From positions 1 to 40,113 of the forward strand of contig NZ_JAGPWC010000044.1 of NCBI RefSeq assembly GCF_018119405.1: a stretch of 40,113 bases of DNA. The letters run 5' to 3'. How positions within the stretch are numbered: the stretch's first letter is position 1; the number at the start of each line of letters is the position of its first letter. Positions 1 through 8,680 of this stretch are shown piece after piece. The notes under the pieces are model-generated. The model made no database searches. It was not told where the DNA came from and was given only the letters and a program-made list of their open reading frames with translations. Source of the DNA: Massilia sp. ST3. GTDB taxonomy: Bacteria; Pseudomonadota; Gammaproteobacteria; Burkholderiales; Burkholderiaceae_D. The translations under genes and the position numbers were made by a program.

Positions 1-28
1 CCGGCGTTTTTTTTTTAGCGCTGCGGTT

Positions 29-130
29 GGGGGGGGGGGCTAGCCCCCCGACGCGTTCAAGGAACGGCAGCGGTTCGATCAATTCACGCACCGGTCGAAC
101 GCGTCGGCGGCGAAGCCGCCAACCCTACCG
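29..130. repeat. Inverted pair of REP-like elements at the window start
   Basis: The 11-mer CCGACGCGTTC at 48-58 recurs as its reverse complement GAACGCGTCGG at 97-107. Each is followed, reading outward, by a GC palindrome: GGGGGGCTAGCCCCCC at 34-49, and GGCGGC-GAA-GCCGCC at 106-120. The second copy continues into AACCCTACCG. A close relative of that copy lies at 17352-17381. The pair therefore looks like two oppositely oriented members of one dispersed family. The left copy carries an 11-G run and has a 10-T run beside it, so its exact length may be unreliable. There is no U-tract after either hairpin, so these are not ordinary terminators. Confidence 0.55.
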
Positions 131-165
131 CCGTATCTCCCGCCCCGAAAATCCCCCTGGCGCTC

Positions 166-190
166 TTGACATTGCGAATTCCCCTATAAT
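166..190 (+). promoter_or_regulatory. Promoter-like sequence before the ABC transporter operon
   Basis: A perfect TTGACA (166-171) and a perfect TATAAT (185-190) lie about 50 bp before the ABC ATPase start. The spacer is only 13 bp, well short of the usual 16-18, so use as a pair is doubtful. TATAAT may act with another upstream contact. The preceding CCCC gives a faint heat-shock (sigma-32) look, but that spacing is also wrong. This is the only recognisable promoter ahead of the long murA-his gene run. Confidence 0.35.
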
Positions 191-238
191 GGGCTGTTTC
201 CCCGCACCGTCCCAGCGCGTCCGCGCCTCCCAACAAGA

Positions 239-1150
239 ATGACAGCGATCCAGATCAGCAACGTCGAGAAAAGCTACAAGGGCTTCAAGGCCCTCAAGGG
301 CGTTTCCCTGAATATCGAGGAAGGCGAGTTCTTCGGCCTTCTCGGCCCCAACGGCGCCGGCAAGACCACCCTGATTTCCACCATCGCGGGCCTGATCCGT
401 CCCGACGCGGGCAGCGTGCGCGTGCACGGCCACGACGTGGTCGGCGACTTCCGCGAAGCGCGCATGCGCCTGGGCGTGGTGCCGCAGGAGCTGGTGTTCG
501 ATCCCTTCTTCACGGTGCGCGAGACCCTGCGCCTGCAGTCCGGCTACTTTGGGATCAGGAACAACGACGCCTGGATCGACGAGGTGATGCACAACCTCGA
601 CCTGACCAACAAGGCCGACGTCAACATGCGCGCCCTGTCCGGCGGCATGAAGCGGCGCGTGCTGGTGGCCCAGGCCCTGGTGCACAAGCCGCCCGTGATC
701 GTGCTCGACGAACCGACCGCCGGCGTCGACGTGGAACTGCGCCAGACCCTGTGGAAGTTCATCGCGCGCCTGAACCGCGAAGGCCACACCGTGGTCCTGA
801 CCACCCACTACCTCGAGGAGGCCCAGGCCATGTGCCAGCGCGTGGCCATGCTCAAGCTGGGCCAGGTGGTGGCGCTGGACACCATGCCCAACCTGCTGCG
901 CCGCGTGTCGGGTTCGCAGCTGGTGGTACACCTCAAGAGCGGCGCGCTGCCGGAAGACCTGCGCCACCTGGTCTCGCACGACGAACACAACAACGGCAAC
1001 AAATATACGCTGCGCGTGAACGACTATTCGGAGGTCGAACCTATCCTGGCGCGCCTGCGCGAGTCGGGCGCCGTGATCGACGAGATGCAGCTCGAGCAGG
1101 CCGACCTGGAAGACATCTTCATCCAGATCATGGAGGAGGGCAAGCAATGA
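239..1150 (+). CDS. ABC transporter ATP-binding protein
   Basis: This is the cytoplasmic ATPase subunit of an ABC-2-type exporter, 303 residues. The Walker A motif GPNGAGKT is at residues 36-43. The signature LSGGMKRRV, the Walker B with VIVLDEPTAGVD, and the switch histidine in TTHYLEEA follow in the normal order. The remaining ~90 residues form the C-terminal extension typical of the DrrA/CcmA-like (YadG-type) drug or polymer exporter ATPases. Its stop overlaps the permease start by four bases (ATGA), so the two are translationally coupled and almost certainly form one transporter. The substrate cannot be read from sequence. The position just upstream of bolA and murA is conserved in Burkholderiales, where it usually follows the Mla lipid-transport genes, so an envelope-related substrate is a reasonable guess. 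Confidence 0.93.
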   Translation: MTAIQISNVEKSYKGFKALKGVSLNIEEGEFFGLLGPNGAGKTTLISTIAGLIRPDAGSVRVHGHDVVGDFREARMRLGVVPQELVFDPFFTVRETLRLQSGYFGIRNNDAWIDEVMHNLDLTNKADVNMRALSGGMKRRVLVAQALVHKPPVIVLDEPTAGVDVELRQTLWKFIARLNREGHTVVLTTHYLEEAQAMCQRVAMLKLGQVVALDTMPNLLRRVSGSQLVVHLKSGALPEDLRHLVSHDEHNNGNKYTLRVNDYSEVEPILARLRESGAVIDEMQLEQADLEDIFIQIMEEGKQ

Positions 1151-1914
1151 ACCTGTTCTCCGTGGGCTTTCGCACCCTGTTCTACAAGGAGTCGCTGCGC
1201 TTCTGGAAAGTCGCGACCCAGACCGTGGCGGCGCCGATCGTCACCGCCATGCTCTATCTCCTGATCTTCGGCCACGTGCTCGATGGCCGGATCGAGATGC
1301 TCGAAGGCGTGTCGTACACCGCCTTCCTGATCCCGGGACTGGTGATGATGAGTGTGCTGCAGAACGCCTTCGCCAACTCGTCCTCGTCCCTGATCCAGTC
1401 CAAGATCACCGGCAACCTGGTCTTCATCCTGCTGCCGCCGCTGTCGCACGCCGAGATCCTGTCGGCCTATGTGCTGGCCTCGGTGCTGCGCGGGATCGCG
1501 GTCGGCGCCGGTGTGTTCCTGGTCACCGCCTGGTTCGCCCACCTGAGTTTCGTGGCGCCGCTGTGGATCGTCGTATTCGCCTTCCTTGGCGCGGCCATCC
1601 TGGGCACCATGGGCGTGATCGCCGGCATCTGGGCCGAGAAATTCGACCAGCTGGCCGCTTTCCAGAACTTCCTGATCATGCCGGCGACCTTCCTGGCCGG
1701 CGTGTTCTATTCCATTCAAAAACTGCCGCCCTTCTGGCTCGCCGTCTCGCATTTCAACCCGTTCTTTTATATGATTGACGGGTTCCGCTACGGTTTCTTC
1801 GGCAAGTCCGACGTCTCGCCCTGGACCAGCCTGGCCATCGTCGCCGTGTTCTTCGCGGTGCTGGCGGCAATTGCAATCAACATGCTCAAGCGCGGCTACA
1901 AGCTGCGCCACTAA
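1147..1914 (+). CDS. ABC-2 type transporter permease
   Basis: This is the integral-membrane partner of the preceding ATPase, 255 residues. The open frame extends further upstream, but the ATG at 1147 inside the ATGA overlap with the ATPase stop gives the correct family N-terminus (MNLFSVGFRTLFYKE). About six hydrophobic segments are visible: around residues 25-45, 60-75, 105-130, 138-165, 175-195 and 225-248. The layout is that of the ABC2_membrane family (YadH/NodJ-like), with the conserved motif FNPFFYMIDGFRYGFFG in the last third. It forms the export channel in the inner membrane. The next gene begins 24 bp downstream with its own ribosome binding site, so this is probably one transcript with bolA and murA. 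Confidence 0.92.
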   Translation: MNLFSVGFRTLFYKESLRFWKVATQTVAAPIVTAMLYLLIFGHVLDGRIEMLEGVSYTAFLIPGLVMMSVLQNAFANSSSSLIQSKITGNLVFILLPPLSHAEILSAYVLASVLRGIAVGAGVFLVTAWFAHLSFVAPLWIVVFAFLGAAILGTMGVIAGIWAEKFDQLAAFQNFLIMPATFLAGVFYSIQKLPPFWLAVSHFNPFFYMIDGFRYGFFGKSDVSPWTSLAIVAVFFAVLAAIAINMLKRGYKLRH

Positions 1915-1938
1915 CAAAGAATCTACCCAGGAGTTGTC

Positions 1939-2175
1939 GTGGAAACCACACCAGAACTGATCCACAGCTATATCAGCGCCGGCCTCGAATGCACCCATTT
2001 GCAGGTCCAGGGCGACGGCCGCCATTTCACGGCCGTGATCGTGTCGCCGGCCTTTGCCGGCAAGCGCCCGATCCAGCGCCACCAGCTGGTGTACGCCGCC
2101 CTCGGCGACCGCATGCGCGAAGAGATCCACGCGCTGTCGATGAAAACCCTGACCCCTGAAGAATTCGGAGGCTAA
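1939..2175 (+). CDS. ibaG: BolA family protein (IbaG-like)
   Basis: This is a small BolA-fold protein of 78 residues that starts with GTG, supported by CAGGAG a few bases upstream (1929-1934). BolA proteins partner with monothiol glutaredoxins in iron-sulfur cluster handling. The conserved stretch [20 protein letters not shown] carries the family's helix-turn-helix-like face and the histidine used as a cluster ligand. The length and the position two bases before murA match E. coli ibaG (yrbA), which also precedes murA. The assignment to the IbaG branch rather than BolA proper rests on that synteny and on the short length. Its function here is inferred from the family. Confidence 0.88.
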   Translation: METTPELIHSYISAGLECTHLQVQGDGRHFTAVIVSPAFAGKRPIQRHQLVYAALGDRMREEIHALSMKTLTPEEFGG

Positions 2176-2177
2176 GC

Positions 2178-3431
2178 ATGGACAAGCTCCAGATCGTCGG
2201 CGGCAAGCGCCTGAACGGCGAGATCCCGGTATCGGGCGCCAAGAACGCGGCCCTGCCCATCCTGTGCGCCGGCCTGCTCACGGCGGGCGACGTGCGTCTG
2301 TCGAACGTGCCGCGCCTGCATGACGTGCGCACCATGCTGCGCCTGCTCGAGCAGACCGGCCTCAAGGTCGACCAGGACGACGAGAACGTCACCCTGAACG
2401 GCGCCAGCATCACCTCGCTCGAAGCGCCGTATGAGCTGGTCAAGACCATGCGCGCCTCGATCCTGGTGCTGGGTCCGCTGCTGGCGCGCTTCGGCGAAGC
2501 CAAGGTCTCGCTGCCGGGCGGCTGCGCCATCGGTTCGCGCCCGGTCGACCAGCACATCAAGGGCCTGCGCCAGATGGGCGCCGAGATCACCATCGAAGGC
2601 GGCTACATCTACGCCAAGGCGCCCAACAAGCTGCAGGGCGCGCGCATCCACACCGACATGATCACCGTCACCGGCACCGAGAACCTCCTGATGGCCGCCA
2701 CCCTGGCCCAGGGCGAGACCGTGCTGGAAAACGCGGCGCGCGAGCCGGAAGTGACCGACCTGGCCAACCTCCTGGTGGCCATGGGCGCGAAGATCGAAGG
2801 CATCGGCACCGACCGCCTGGTGATCCAGGGCGTGGCCGAACTGCACGGCGCCGAACACGCGGTGATTTCCGACCGCATCGAGGCCGCCACCTTCCTGTGC
2901 GCGGTCGCGGCCACCGGCGGCGACATCGTCCTGACCAACACCCGCACCGACATCTTCGACGTCGCGCTGGACAAGCTGCGCGAGATGGGCCTGCAATTGA
3001 CCGTGTCGGGCAACACCATCCGCGCGCGCATGGACGGCCGTCCGAACCCGGTGTCCTTCCGCACCACGGAGTATCCTGGCTTCCCGACCGACATGCAGGC
3101 CCAGTTCATGGCCGTGAACACCATCGCCTCGGGCCCGAGCCGCGTGACCGAGACGATCTTCGAGAACCGCTTCATGCACGTGCAGGAAATGAACCGCCTG
3201 GGCGCCTCGATCCACACCGAAGGCAACACCGCCTTCATCAAGGGCGTGGACCGCCTGGTGGGCGCGCCCGTGATGGCGACCGACCTGCGCGCCTCGGCGT
3301 CCCTGGTCATCGCCGGCATGGCGGCCGAAGGCACGACCCTGGTGGACCGCATTTACCACCTGGACCGCGGCTACGACCGCATGGAAGTGAAGCTGTCGGC
3401 CGTGGGCGCCGACATCGTCCGCATCAAGTAA
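2178..3431 (+). CDS. murA: UDP-N-acetylglucosamine 1-carboxyvinyltransferase
   Basis: MurA transfers enolpyruvate from phosphoenolpyruvate to UDP-GlcNAc, the first committed cytoplasmic step of peptidoglycan synthesis. The protein has 417 residues, close to the 419 of E. coli MurA. The N-terminus [18 protein letters not shown] contains the conserved Lys-Asn pair. The active-site loop [12 protein letters not shown] carries Cys116, the residue attacked by fosfomycin; because it is cysteine rather than aspartate, the enzyme is predicted to be fosfomycin-sensitive. The C-terminal EPSK-like domain region is intact to [19 protein letters not shown]. It lies two bases after ibaG and three before the hisG start, so envelope and histidine genes are probably co-transcribed here. 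Confidence 0.97.
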   Translation: MDKLQIVGGKRLNGEIPVSGAKNAALPILCAGLLTAGDVRLSNVPRLHDVRTMLRLLEQTGLKVDQDDENVTLNGASITSLEAPYELVKTMRASILVLGPLLARFGEAKVSLPGGCAIGSRPVDQHIKGLRQMGAEITIEGGYIYAKAPNKLQGARIHTDMITVTGTENLLMAATLAQGETVLENAAREPEVTDLANLLVAMGAKIEGIGTDRLVIQGVAELHGAEHAVISDRIEAATFLCAVAATGGDIVLTNTRTDIFDVALDKLREMGLQLTVSGNTIRARMDGRPNPVSFRTTEYPGFPTDMQAQFMAVNTIASGPSRVTETIFENRFMHVQEMNRLGASIHTEGNTAFIKGVDRLVGAPVMATDLRASASLVIAGMAAEGTTLVDRIYHLDRGYDRMEVKLSAVGADIVRIK

Positions 3432-3433
3432 GC

Positions 3434-4108
3434 ATGAATCCGAACAGTCAAAACACGAGTTCCGGCCTGATCCTGGCGCTGTCCAAGGGCCGCATCTTCG
3501 AAGACACCCTGCCGCTGCTCGCCGCGGCGGGCATCGAGGTGCTGGAAAACCCCGAGACCTCGCGCAAGCTGATCCTGCCGACCAACGACCCGGGCGTGCG
3601 CGTGCTGATCGTGCGCGCCAGCGACGTGCCGACCTATGTCCAGCACGGCGCCGCCGACTTCGGCGTGGCCGGCAAGGACGTGCTGCTCGAGCACGGCGGC
3701 GAAGGCCTGTACCAGCCGATCGACCTGCAGATCGCCAAGTGCCGCATGTCGGTCGCGGTGAACGCCGGCTTCGACTACGAGACCGCGGTGCGCCAGGGCG
3801 CGCGCCTGCGCGTGGCGACCAAGTTCGTCAACACCGCGCGCGAGCACTTCGCGGCCAAGGGCGTGCACGTCGACCTGATCAAGCTGTACGGCTCGATGGA
3901 ACTGGCGCCGCTGGTCGGCCTGTCGGACGCCATCGTCGACGTGGTCTCGACCGGCGGCACCCTGCGCGCCAACAACCTGGTCGAAGTCGAAAAGATCATG
4001 GACATCTCTTCGCGCCTGGTGGTCAACCAGGCCGCGCTCAAGCTCAAGCGCGAGCGCCTGCAACCCATCCTCGACGCGTTCCAGCGCGCCTCCGCTCAAC
4101 AAGGCTGA
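3434..4108 (+). CDS. hisG: ATP phosphoribosyltransferase, short form
   Basis: HisG condenses ATP with PRPP, the first and feedback-controlled step of histidine synthesis. The ATG at 3434 gives 224 residues starting [20 protein letters not shown]; the reading frame extends upstream only inside murA. At this length it lacks the C-terminal ACT-like regulatory domain, so it is the short HisG(S) form. That form works with the aminoacyl-tRNA-synthetase-like subunit HisZ. No hisZ is present in this window; in Burkholderiales it usually lies elsewhere (near hflC and purA). The PRPP-binding region [15 protein letters not shown] is clear. It is two bases upstream of hisD. Confidence 0.96.
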   Translation: MNPNSQNTSSGLILALSKGRIFEDTLPLLAAAGIEVLENPETSRKLILPTNDPGVRVLIVRASDVPTYVQHGAADFGVAGKDVLLEHGGEGLYQPIDLQIAKCRMSVAVNAGFDYETAVRQGARLRVATKFVNTAREHFAAKGVHVDLIKLYGSMELAPLVGLSDAIVDVVSTGGTLRANNLVEVEKIMDISSRLVVNQAALKLKRERLQPILDAFQRASAQQG

Positions 4109-4110
4109 CC

Positions 4111-5433
4111 ATGGCAGTACAGATCCGCAAGCTCGATTCCACCGCTCCCGATTTCAAGCCCACCCTGGATGCGCTGCTGGCATTCGAGGCGGAGACCGAT
4201 GACGCCATCGAAACGGCGGTCGCGAAGATCCTTGCGGACGTCCGCAAGCGCGGCGACGCCGCCGTGCTCGAGTACACCAACAAGTTCGACCGCATCCCGA
4301 ACGGCGGCGCGTCCTCGATCGCCGCCTTCGACGTGACGCAGGAAGAACTCGACGAGGCCCTGGCCGCGATTCCCGACGCCCAGCGCGCCGCGCTGCGCAC
4401 CGCCGCCGAGCGCATCCGCGTGTTCCACGAGCGCCAGAAGCAGGAACTGAACGGGTTTACCTTCACCGAGCCTGACGGCACCGTGCTGGGCCAGCGCGTC
4501 ACGCCGCTCGACCGCGTCGGCATCTACGTCCCGGGCGGCAAGGCCGCCTATCCGTCCTCGGTGCTGATGAACGCGATTCCCGCACAGGTCGCGGGCGTCA
4601 AGGAAATCGTCATGGTGGTGCCGACCCCGGACGGTGTGAAGAACGCGATGGTGCTGGCCGCCGCGGCGATCGCCGGCGTGACCCGCGTGATCACCATCGG
4701 CGGCGCCCAGGCCGTCGGCGCGCTGGCCTACGGCACCGAGACCATCCCGCCCGTCGACAAGATCGTCGGCCCCGGCAACGCGTTTGTCGCCTCGGCCAAG
4801 CGCCGCGTGTTCGGCACCGTCGGCATCGACATGATCGCGGGGCCCTCCGAGATCCTGGTGCTGTGCGACGGCACCACCTCCCCGGACTGGGTGGCGATGG
4901 ACCTGTTCTCGCAGGCCGAGCACGACGAGCTGGCGCAAGCCATCCTGCTGTGCCCGGACGCGGACTACATCGCCAAGGTGGAGCAGAGCATCCACAAGCT
5001 GCTGCCGACCATGCCGCGCCATGAAACCATCACGACTTCGCTGACCGATCGCGGCGCCCTGATCAAGGTGCGCGACATGGAAGAAGCCTGCGCGATCGCC
5101 AACGCCATCGCCGCCGAGCACCTGGAGATCTCGGCCGAGGAGCCGATGCAGTGGGCCGACAAGATCCGCCACGCGGGCGCCATGTTCCTGGGCCGCTTCT
5201 CGTCGGAGTCCTTGGGCGACTACTGCTGCGGCCCGAACCACGTGCTGCCGACCTCGCGCACGGCGCGCTTCTCCTCGCCGCTGGGCGTGTACGACTTCCA
5301 GAAGCGCTCGTCCATCATCCAGGTGAGCGAGCAGGGCGCGCAAACGCTCGGCAAGGTGGCGGCCGAACTGGCCTATGGCGAAGGCCTGCAGGCGCACGCG
5401 CGGAGCGCAGAACTCAGGATCAAGGCGTCATGA
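4111..5433 (+). CDS. hisD: Histidinol dehydrogenase
   Basis: HisD carries out the last two oxidations of the pathway, L-histidinol to L-histidine, with NAD+ and zinc. The start at 4111 gives 440 residues, the usual length. Recognisable elements are the zinc-ligand stretch [14 protein letters not shown], the catalytic Glu-His in IAAEHLEI, the GPNHVLPT motif with a further metal histidine, and the NAD-site region [17 protein letters not shown]. The start [15 protein letters not shown] follows hisG by two bases. The stop overlaps the next start by four bases (ATGA), which ties its translation to that of a DNA methyltransferase rather than directly to hisC. Confidence 0.97.
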   Translation: MAVQIRKLDSTAPDFKPTLDALLAFEAETDDAIETAVAKILADVRKRGDAAVLEYTNKFDRIPNGGASSIAAFDVTQEELDEALAAIPDAQRAALRTAAERIRVFHERQKQELNGFTFTEPDGTVLGQRVTPLDRVGIYVPGGKAAYPSSVLMNAIPAQVAGVKEIVMVVPTPDGVKNAMVLAAAAIAGVTRVITIGGAQAVGALAYGTETIPPVDKIVGPGNAFVASAKRRVFGTVGIDMIAGPSEILVLCDGTTSPDWVAMDLFSQAEHDELAQAILLCPDADYIAKVEQSIHKLLPTMPRHETITTSLTDRGALIKVRDMEEACAIANAIAAEHLEISAEEPMQWADKIRHAGAMFLGRFSSESLGDYCCGPNHVLPTSRTARFSSPLGVYDFQKRSSIIQVSEQGAQTLGKVAAELAYGEGLQAHARSAELRIKAS

Positions 5434-6269
5434 AAGACTGGGTCAACCAGGTCTTCTGCGAGGATGCGCTCGAAGGACTCGCGCGCATCCCGGATGCGTC
5501 CATCGACCTGGTCCTGACCGACCCGCCCTACAACCTCGGCAAGGACTACGGCAACGCCTCCGACCAGCAGAGCGTCGAAGCCTACCTGGCCTGGACCGAG
5601 CAGTGGATAGCCGCCGTGCTGCCCAAGCTGAAGGCCAACGGCAGCCTGTACATCTTCCTGACCTGGCGCTTCGCGCCCGAGATCTTCGTCATGCTGAAGA
5701 AACGCATGACGATGATGAACGAGATCATCTGGGACCGCCGCGTGCCCTCGATGGGCGGCAGCGTGCGCAGCTTCAGCTCGGTGCACGACACCATCGGCTT
5801 CTTCGTGAACCGCAAGGATTACTACTTCGACCTGGACGCGGTGCGCATTCCCTACGACGCCGAGACCAAGAAGGCCCGTTCGCGCTCGATCTTCGTCGGG
5901 GCCAAGTGGCTGGAAGTCGGCTACAACCCAAAGGACGTGTGGAGCGTGTCGCGCCTGCACCGCGAACACCCGGAACGCGCCGACCACCCGACCCAGAAAC
6001 CGCTGGAGATCATCGAGCGCATGGTCAAGGCCTCCTGCCCGCCGGGCGGCGTGGTGCTCGATCCCTTCATGGGCAGCGGCACCACGGCCATCGCGGCCCA
6101 GCGCCTGGGGCGCCAGTTCACCGGCTTCGAGCTGAACCCGGCCTATTGCGAGATCATCCAGGCGCGCCTGGCGGCGCCCGAGGTGCCGCTGGCGGCCAAG
6201 GCGGCAGCCAAAAAACGCAAGGCGGCGGCCAAGGGGGCCATCGCCATCACTCCTGAAGGAAATCCATGA
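5430..6269 (+). CDS. DNA methyltransferase (beta class, adenine-N6 type), within the his operon
   Basis: This is an S-adenosylmethionine-dependent DNA methyltransferase of 279 residues. Catalytic motif IV, TDPPY at 30-34, lies in the N-terminal part. The AdoMet-binding motif [10 protein letters not shown] at 211-219, lies near the C-terminus, preceded by HPTQKP. This IV-before-I order defines the beta class (CcrM/YhdJ-like), and DPPY favours N6-adenine methylation, with N4-cytosine possible. The C-terminus ends in a Lys/Ala-rich tail (about 250-270), perhaps DNA-binding. It overlaps hisD by four bases and hisC by four bases, so it is embedded in the his translation unit. No restriction endonuclease gene is adjacent, so it is probably an orphan (regulatory) methylase. 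The target site cannot be read from sequence. It has no role in histidine synthesis that I know of. Confidence 0.93.
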   Translation: MKDWVNQVFCEDALEGLARIPDASIDLVLTDPPYNLGKDYGNASDQQSVEAYLAWTEQWIAAVLPKLKANGSLYIFLTWRFAPEIFVMLKKRMTMMNEIIWDRRVPSMGGSVRSFSSVHDTIGFFVNRKDYYFDLDAVRIPYDAETKKARSRSIFVGAKWLEVGYNPKDVWSVSRLHREHPERADHPTQKPLEIIERMVKASCPPGGVVLDPFMGSGTTAIAAQRLGRQFTGFELNPAYCEIIQARLAAPEVPLAAKAAAKKRKAAAKGAIAITPEGNP

Positions 6270-7354
6270 GCGCCATCGACAAGCTGATCGAGAACACCAT
6301 CCGTGCGGACGTGCGTGCGATCGGCAGCTACCATGTGCCGGACGCCAGCGGCTACATCAAGCTCGACGCGATGGAAAATCCCTACGAGCTGCCGGAATCG
6401 CTGCGCCGCGAACTGGGCGCGCGCCTGGCCGACGCGGCCCTGAACCGCTATCCGGTGGCCTCCTACCGCACCATCAAGAACAAGATCTGCGCCAAGCTGG
6501 GCGTGCCCGCCGGCTACGACGTCCTGCTCGGCAATGGCTCGGACGAGCTGATCGCGATCATGGCCACCGCCATCGCCCGGCAAGATAAACGCGCCGTGGT
6601 GATGGCCCCGGTGCCGGCCTTCGTGATGTTTTCCCGCTCGGCCCAGTTCGCGGGCGCGGACTTCGTCGGCGTGCCGGTCAAGGCCGACTTCTCGCTCGAC
6701 CGCGAGGCGATGCTGGCCGCCATCGAGCAGCACCAGCCTTCGCTGGTGTTCCTGGCCTACCCGAACAACCCCACCGGCAACCTGTTCGACGCCGCCGACA
6801 TGGAAGCGGTGATCCGCGCGCTGGGCGACAGCGGCATCGCCGTGGTGGACGAGGCCTACCAGCCCTTCGCCCAGAAGAGCTTCATGGGCCGGCTGCCGGA
6901 CTTCCCCAACCTGGTCGTGATGCGCACCCTGTCCAAGCTGGGCCTGGCCGGCATCCGCCTGGGCTATCTGTCCGGCAATGCCGAGCTGCTGGCCGAGTTC
7001 GAGAAAGTGCGCCCGCCCTACAACGTCAACGTGCTGACCCAGGTGGCGGCCGAGTTCGCGCTCGACCACCTGGAGATCCTGGACCGCCAGGCCGAGAGCA
7101 TCAATGCCGAGCGCAGCCGACTGGCGAGCGAACTGGCGGCCCTGCCGGGTGTCGAAGTCTTTCCGTCCGCCGCGAATTTCATCTCGCTGCGGGTGCCCGA
7201 CGCCGACGCCGTCTGCGCCCGTCTCCATGCCGAGAAGGTCCTGATCAAAAATTTGAGTAAAATGCATAAGCTGCTGACGAACTGCATCCGCGTCACGGTC
7301 AGCACCCCGGAAGAAAACACCCAATTCCTGACTGCCCTGAAAGCGTCCCTGTAA
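6266..7354 (+). CDS. hisC: Histidinol-phosphate aminotransferase
   Basis: This PLP-dependent class I/II aminotransferase has 362 residues. It converts imidazole-acetol phosphate to histidinol phosphate using glutamate. Motifs seen are [15 protein letters not shown] near the N-terminus, [22 protein letters not shown] (cofactor-binding Asn), VVDEAYQPF (the Asp contacting the pyridine nitrogen), and [15 protein letters not shown] with the PLP-binding lysine. The ATG at 6266 overlaps the methyltransferase stop (ATGA). A 46-bp gap holding a strong hairpin separates it from hisB. Confidence 0.96.
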   Translation: MSAIDKLIENTIRADVRAIGSYHVPDASGYIKLDAMENPYELPESLRRELGARLADAALNRYPVASYRTIKNKICAKLGVPAGYDVLLGNGSDELIAIMATAIARQDKRAVVMAPVPAFVMFSRSAQFAGADFVGVPVKADFSLDREAMLAAIEQHQPSLVFLAYPNNPTGNLFDAADMEAVIRALGDSGIAVVDEAYQPFAQKSFMGRLPDFPNLVVMRTLSKLGLAGIRLGYLSGNAELLAEFEKVRPPYNVNVLTQVAAEFALDHLEILDRQAESINAERSRLASELAALPGVEVFPSAANFISLRVPDADAVCARLHAEKVLIKNLSKMHKLLTNCIRVTVSTPEENTQFLTALKASL

Positions 7355-7356
7355 CC

Positions 7357-7381
7357 GGCCTCTCCCCAAGGGGAGAAGGCC
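7357..7381 (+). repeat. Hairpin in the hisC-hisB gap
   Basis: GGCCTCTCCCC pairs with GGGGAGAAGGCC across a two-base AA turn, with one bulged A. It lies directly after the hisC stop and 20 bp before hisB. There is no T-run, so it is more likely an RNA-stabilising or attenuating structure, or a REP-like palindrome, than a terminator. Confidence 0.6.
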
Positions 7382-7400
7382 GACTGACGAGCACCCTGCA

Positions 7401-7991
7401 ATGACCCGCACCGCCGATATCACGCGCAACACCAACGAGACGCAGATCCGCGTCGCGATCAATCTCGACGGCACCGGCCGCCAGAAGCTGAACACTGGCG
7501 TTCCCTTCCTCGACCATATGCTGGACCAGATCGCGCGCCACGGCATGATCGACCTCGAGGTCGAAGCCGTCGGCGACCTGCACATCGATGCGCACCATAC
7601 CGTCGAGGACACCGGCATCACCCTCGGCATGGCGGTGGCCAAGGCCGTCGGCGACAAGAAGGGCATCCGCCGCTACGGCCATTCCTATGTGCCGCTCGAC
7701 GAGGCGCTGTCGCGCGTGGTGATCGACTTCTCCGGCCGTCCGGGCCTGGAAATGCACATTCCGTTCACGCGCGCCATGATCGGCACCTTCGACGTCGACC
7801 TGACGGGCGAGTTCTTCCGCGGCTTCGTCAACCACGCCGGCGTGACCCTGCACATCGACAACCTGCGCGGCGTGAACGCCCACCACCAGTGCGAAACCGT
7901 GTTCAAGGCCTTTGGGCGCGCCCTGCGCATGGCCACCGAGCTGGACGAACGCGCCGCCGGCATCATTCCTTCGACCAAAGGCAGCCTCTGA
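7401..7991 (+). CDS. hisB: Imidazoleglycerol-phosphate dehydratase
   Basis: This is the stand-alone dehydratase of 196 residues. It is not fused to histidinol-phosphate phosphatase as it is in E. coli. It dehydrates IGP to imidazole-acetol phosphate with two manganese ions. The metal-binding histidine clusters [14 protein letters not shown] and [17 protein letters not shown] are both intact, and the C-terminal lysine motif STKGSL is present. The start [16 protein letters not shown] fits the family N-terminus. A separate phosphatase for histidinol phosphate is therefore needed; none is visible in this window. Confidence 0.97.
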   Translation: MTRTADITRNTNETQIRVAINLDGTGRQKLNTGVPFLDHMLDQIARHGMIDLEVEAVGDLHIDAHHTVEDTGITLGMAVAKAVGDKKGIRRYGHSYVPLDEALSRVVIDFSGRPGLEMHIPFTRAMIGTFDVDLTGEFFRGFVNHAGVTLHIDNLRGVNAHHQCETVFKAFGRALRMATELDERAAGIIPSTKGSL

Positions 7992-8001
7992 GGCCCACAC
8001 C

Positions 8002-8643
8002 ATGACGAACAAGATTGTGGTGGTGGACGGCCTCGGCAACCTGCGCTCGGTGGCGCAGGCCCTGCGCGCGGCCGCGCCGGAAGCCGAAGTGCTGGTCTCG
8101 AGCAAGGCCGCCGACATCGACGCGGCCGACCGCATCGTCCTCCCCGGCCAGGGCGCGATGCGCGACTGCATGAACAGCCTGCGTGAATCCGGCGCCGAGG
8201 AAGCCCTGCTGCGCGCCGTGAAGAACAAGCCGGTCATGGGCGTGTGCGTCGGCGAGCAAATGCTGTTCGAGTCCAGCGAGGAAAACGAGGGTACCCCCGG
8301 CCTGGGCCTGCTGCCCGGCAAGGTGGTACGCTTCCAGCTCGACGGCAAGCTGCAGGCGGACGGCTCGCGCTTCAAGGTCCCGCAGATGGGCTGGAACCGC
8401 GTGCGCCAGACCCGCGCCCACCCGCTGTGGGAAGGCGTGGCCGACAACAGCTATTTCTATTTCGTGCACAGTTACTATGCGGCGCCGGGCGACCCGTCCG
8501 ACACCATCGGCGAGGCCGACTACGGCGCGCCCTACTGCTGCGCGGTGGCGCGCGACAATCTCGTCGCCACCCAGTTCCACCCCGAAAAGAGCGCGGCCGC
8601 AGGGCTGCGCCTGTACCGTAATTTCATTCACTGGAATCCTTGA
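8002..8643 (+). CDS. hisH: Imidazole glycerol phosphate synthase, glutaminase subunit
   Basis: HisH hydrolyses glutamine and channels ammonia to HisF. The ATG at 8002, preceded by GAGG over the hisB stop, gives 213 residues. The catalytic triad of the class I glutamine amidotransferases is seen: the nucleophile Cys in GVCVGEQ, and His-Glu in QFHPEKS. The long insert [21 protein letters not shown] matches the Burkholderiales form. One oddity is the N-terminal strand-loop: it reads [12 protein letters not shown], where relatives have VDYGMGNLRSV. The frame extends upstream of 8002, but only inside hisB. Confidence 0.95.
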   Translation: MTNKIVVVDGLGNLRSVAQALRAAAPEAEVLVSSKAADIDAADRIVLPGQGAMRDCMNSLRESGAEEALLRAVKNKPVMGVCVGEQMLFESSEENEGTPGLGLLPGKVVRFQLDGKLQADGSRFKVPQMGWNRVRQTRAHPLWEGVADNSYFYFVHSYYAAPGDPSDTIGEADYGAPYCCAVARDNLVATQFHPEKSAAAGLRLYRNFIHWNP

Positions 8644-8680
8644 ACTCCCGTTCAATCCCGTCAACCAAACGACCACCATC

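Noticed and set aside
34..49. GGGGGGCTAGCCCCCC as a terminator with the nearby T-run
   Set aside because: The T-run lies before the hairpin on the plus strand and reads as A-run on the minus strand, so neither direction gives a stem followed by U.
165..190. Heat-shock (sigma-32) promoter CTTGACA...CCCCTATA
   Set aside because: Only nine bases separate the two boxes, much less than the usual 13-15, and the -10 match is partial.
2172..3359. A 395-codon minus-strand frame across murA
   Set aside because: It is a shadow of murA: low-complexity composition, no ribosome binding site and no recognisable family.
5430..6269. Methyltransferase as part of a restriction-modification system
   Set aside because: Both neighbours are intact his genes overlapping it, and no endonuclease or specificity gene is present in the window.
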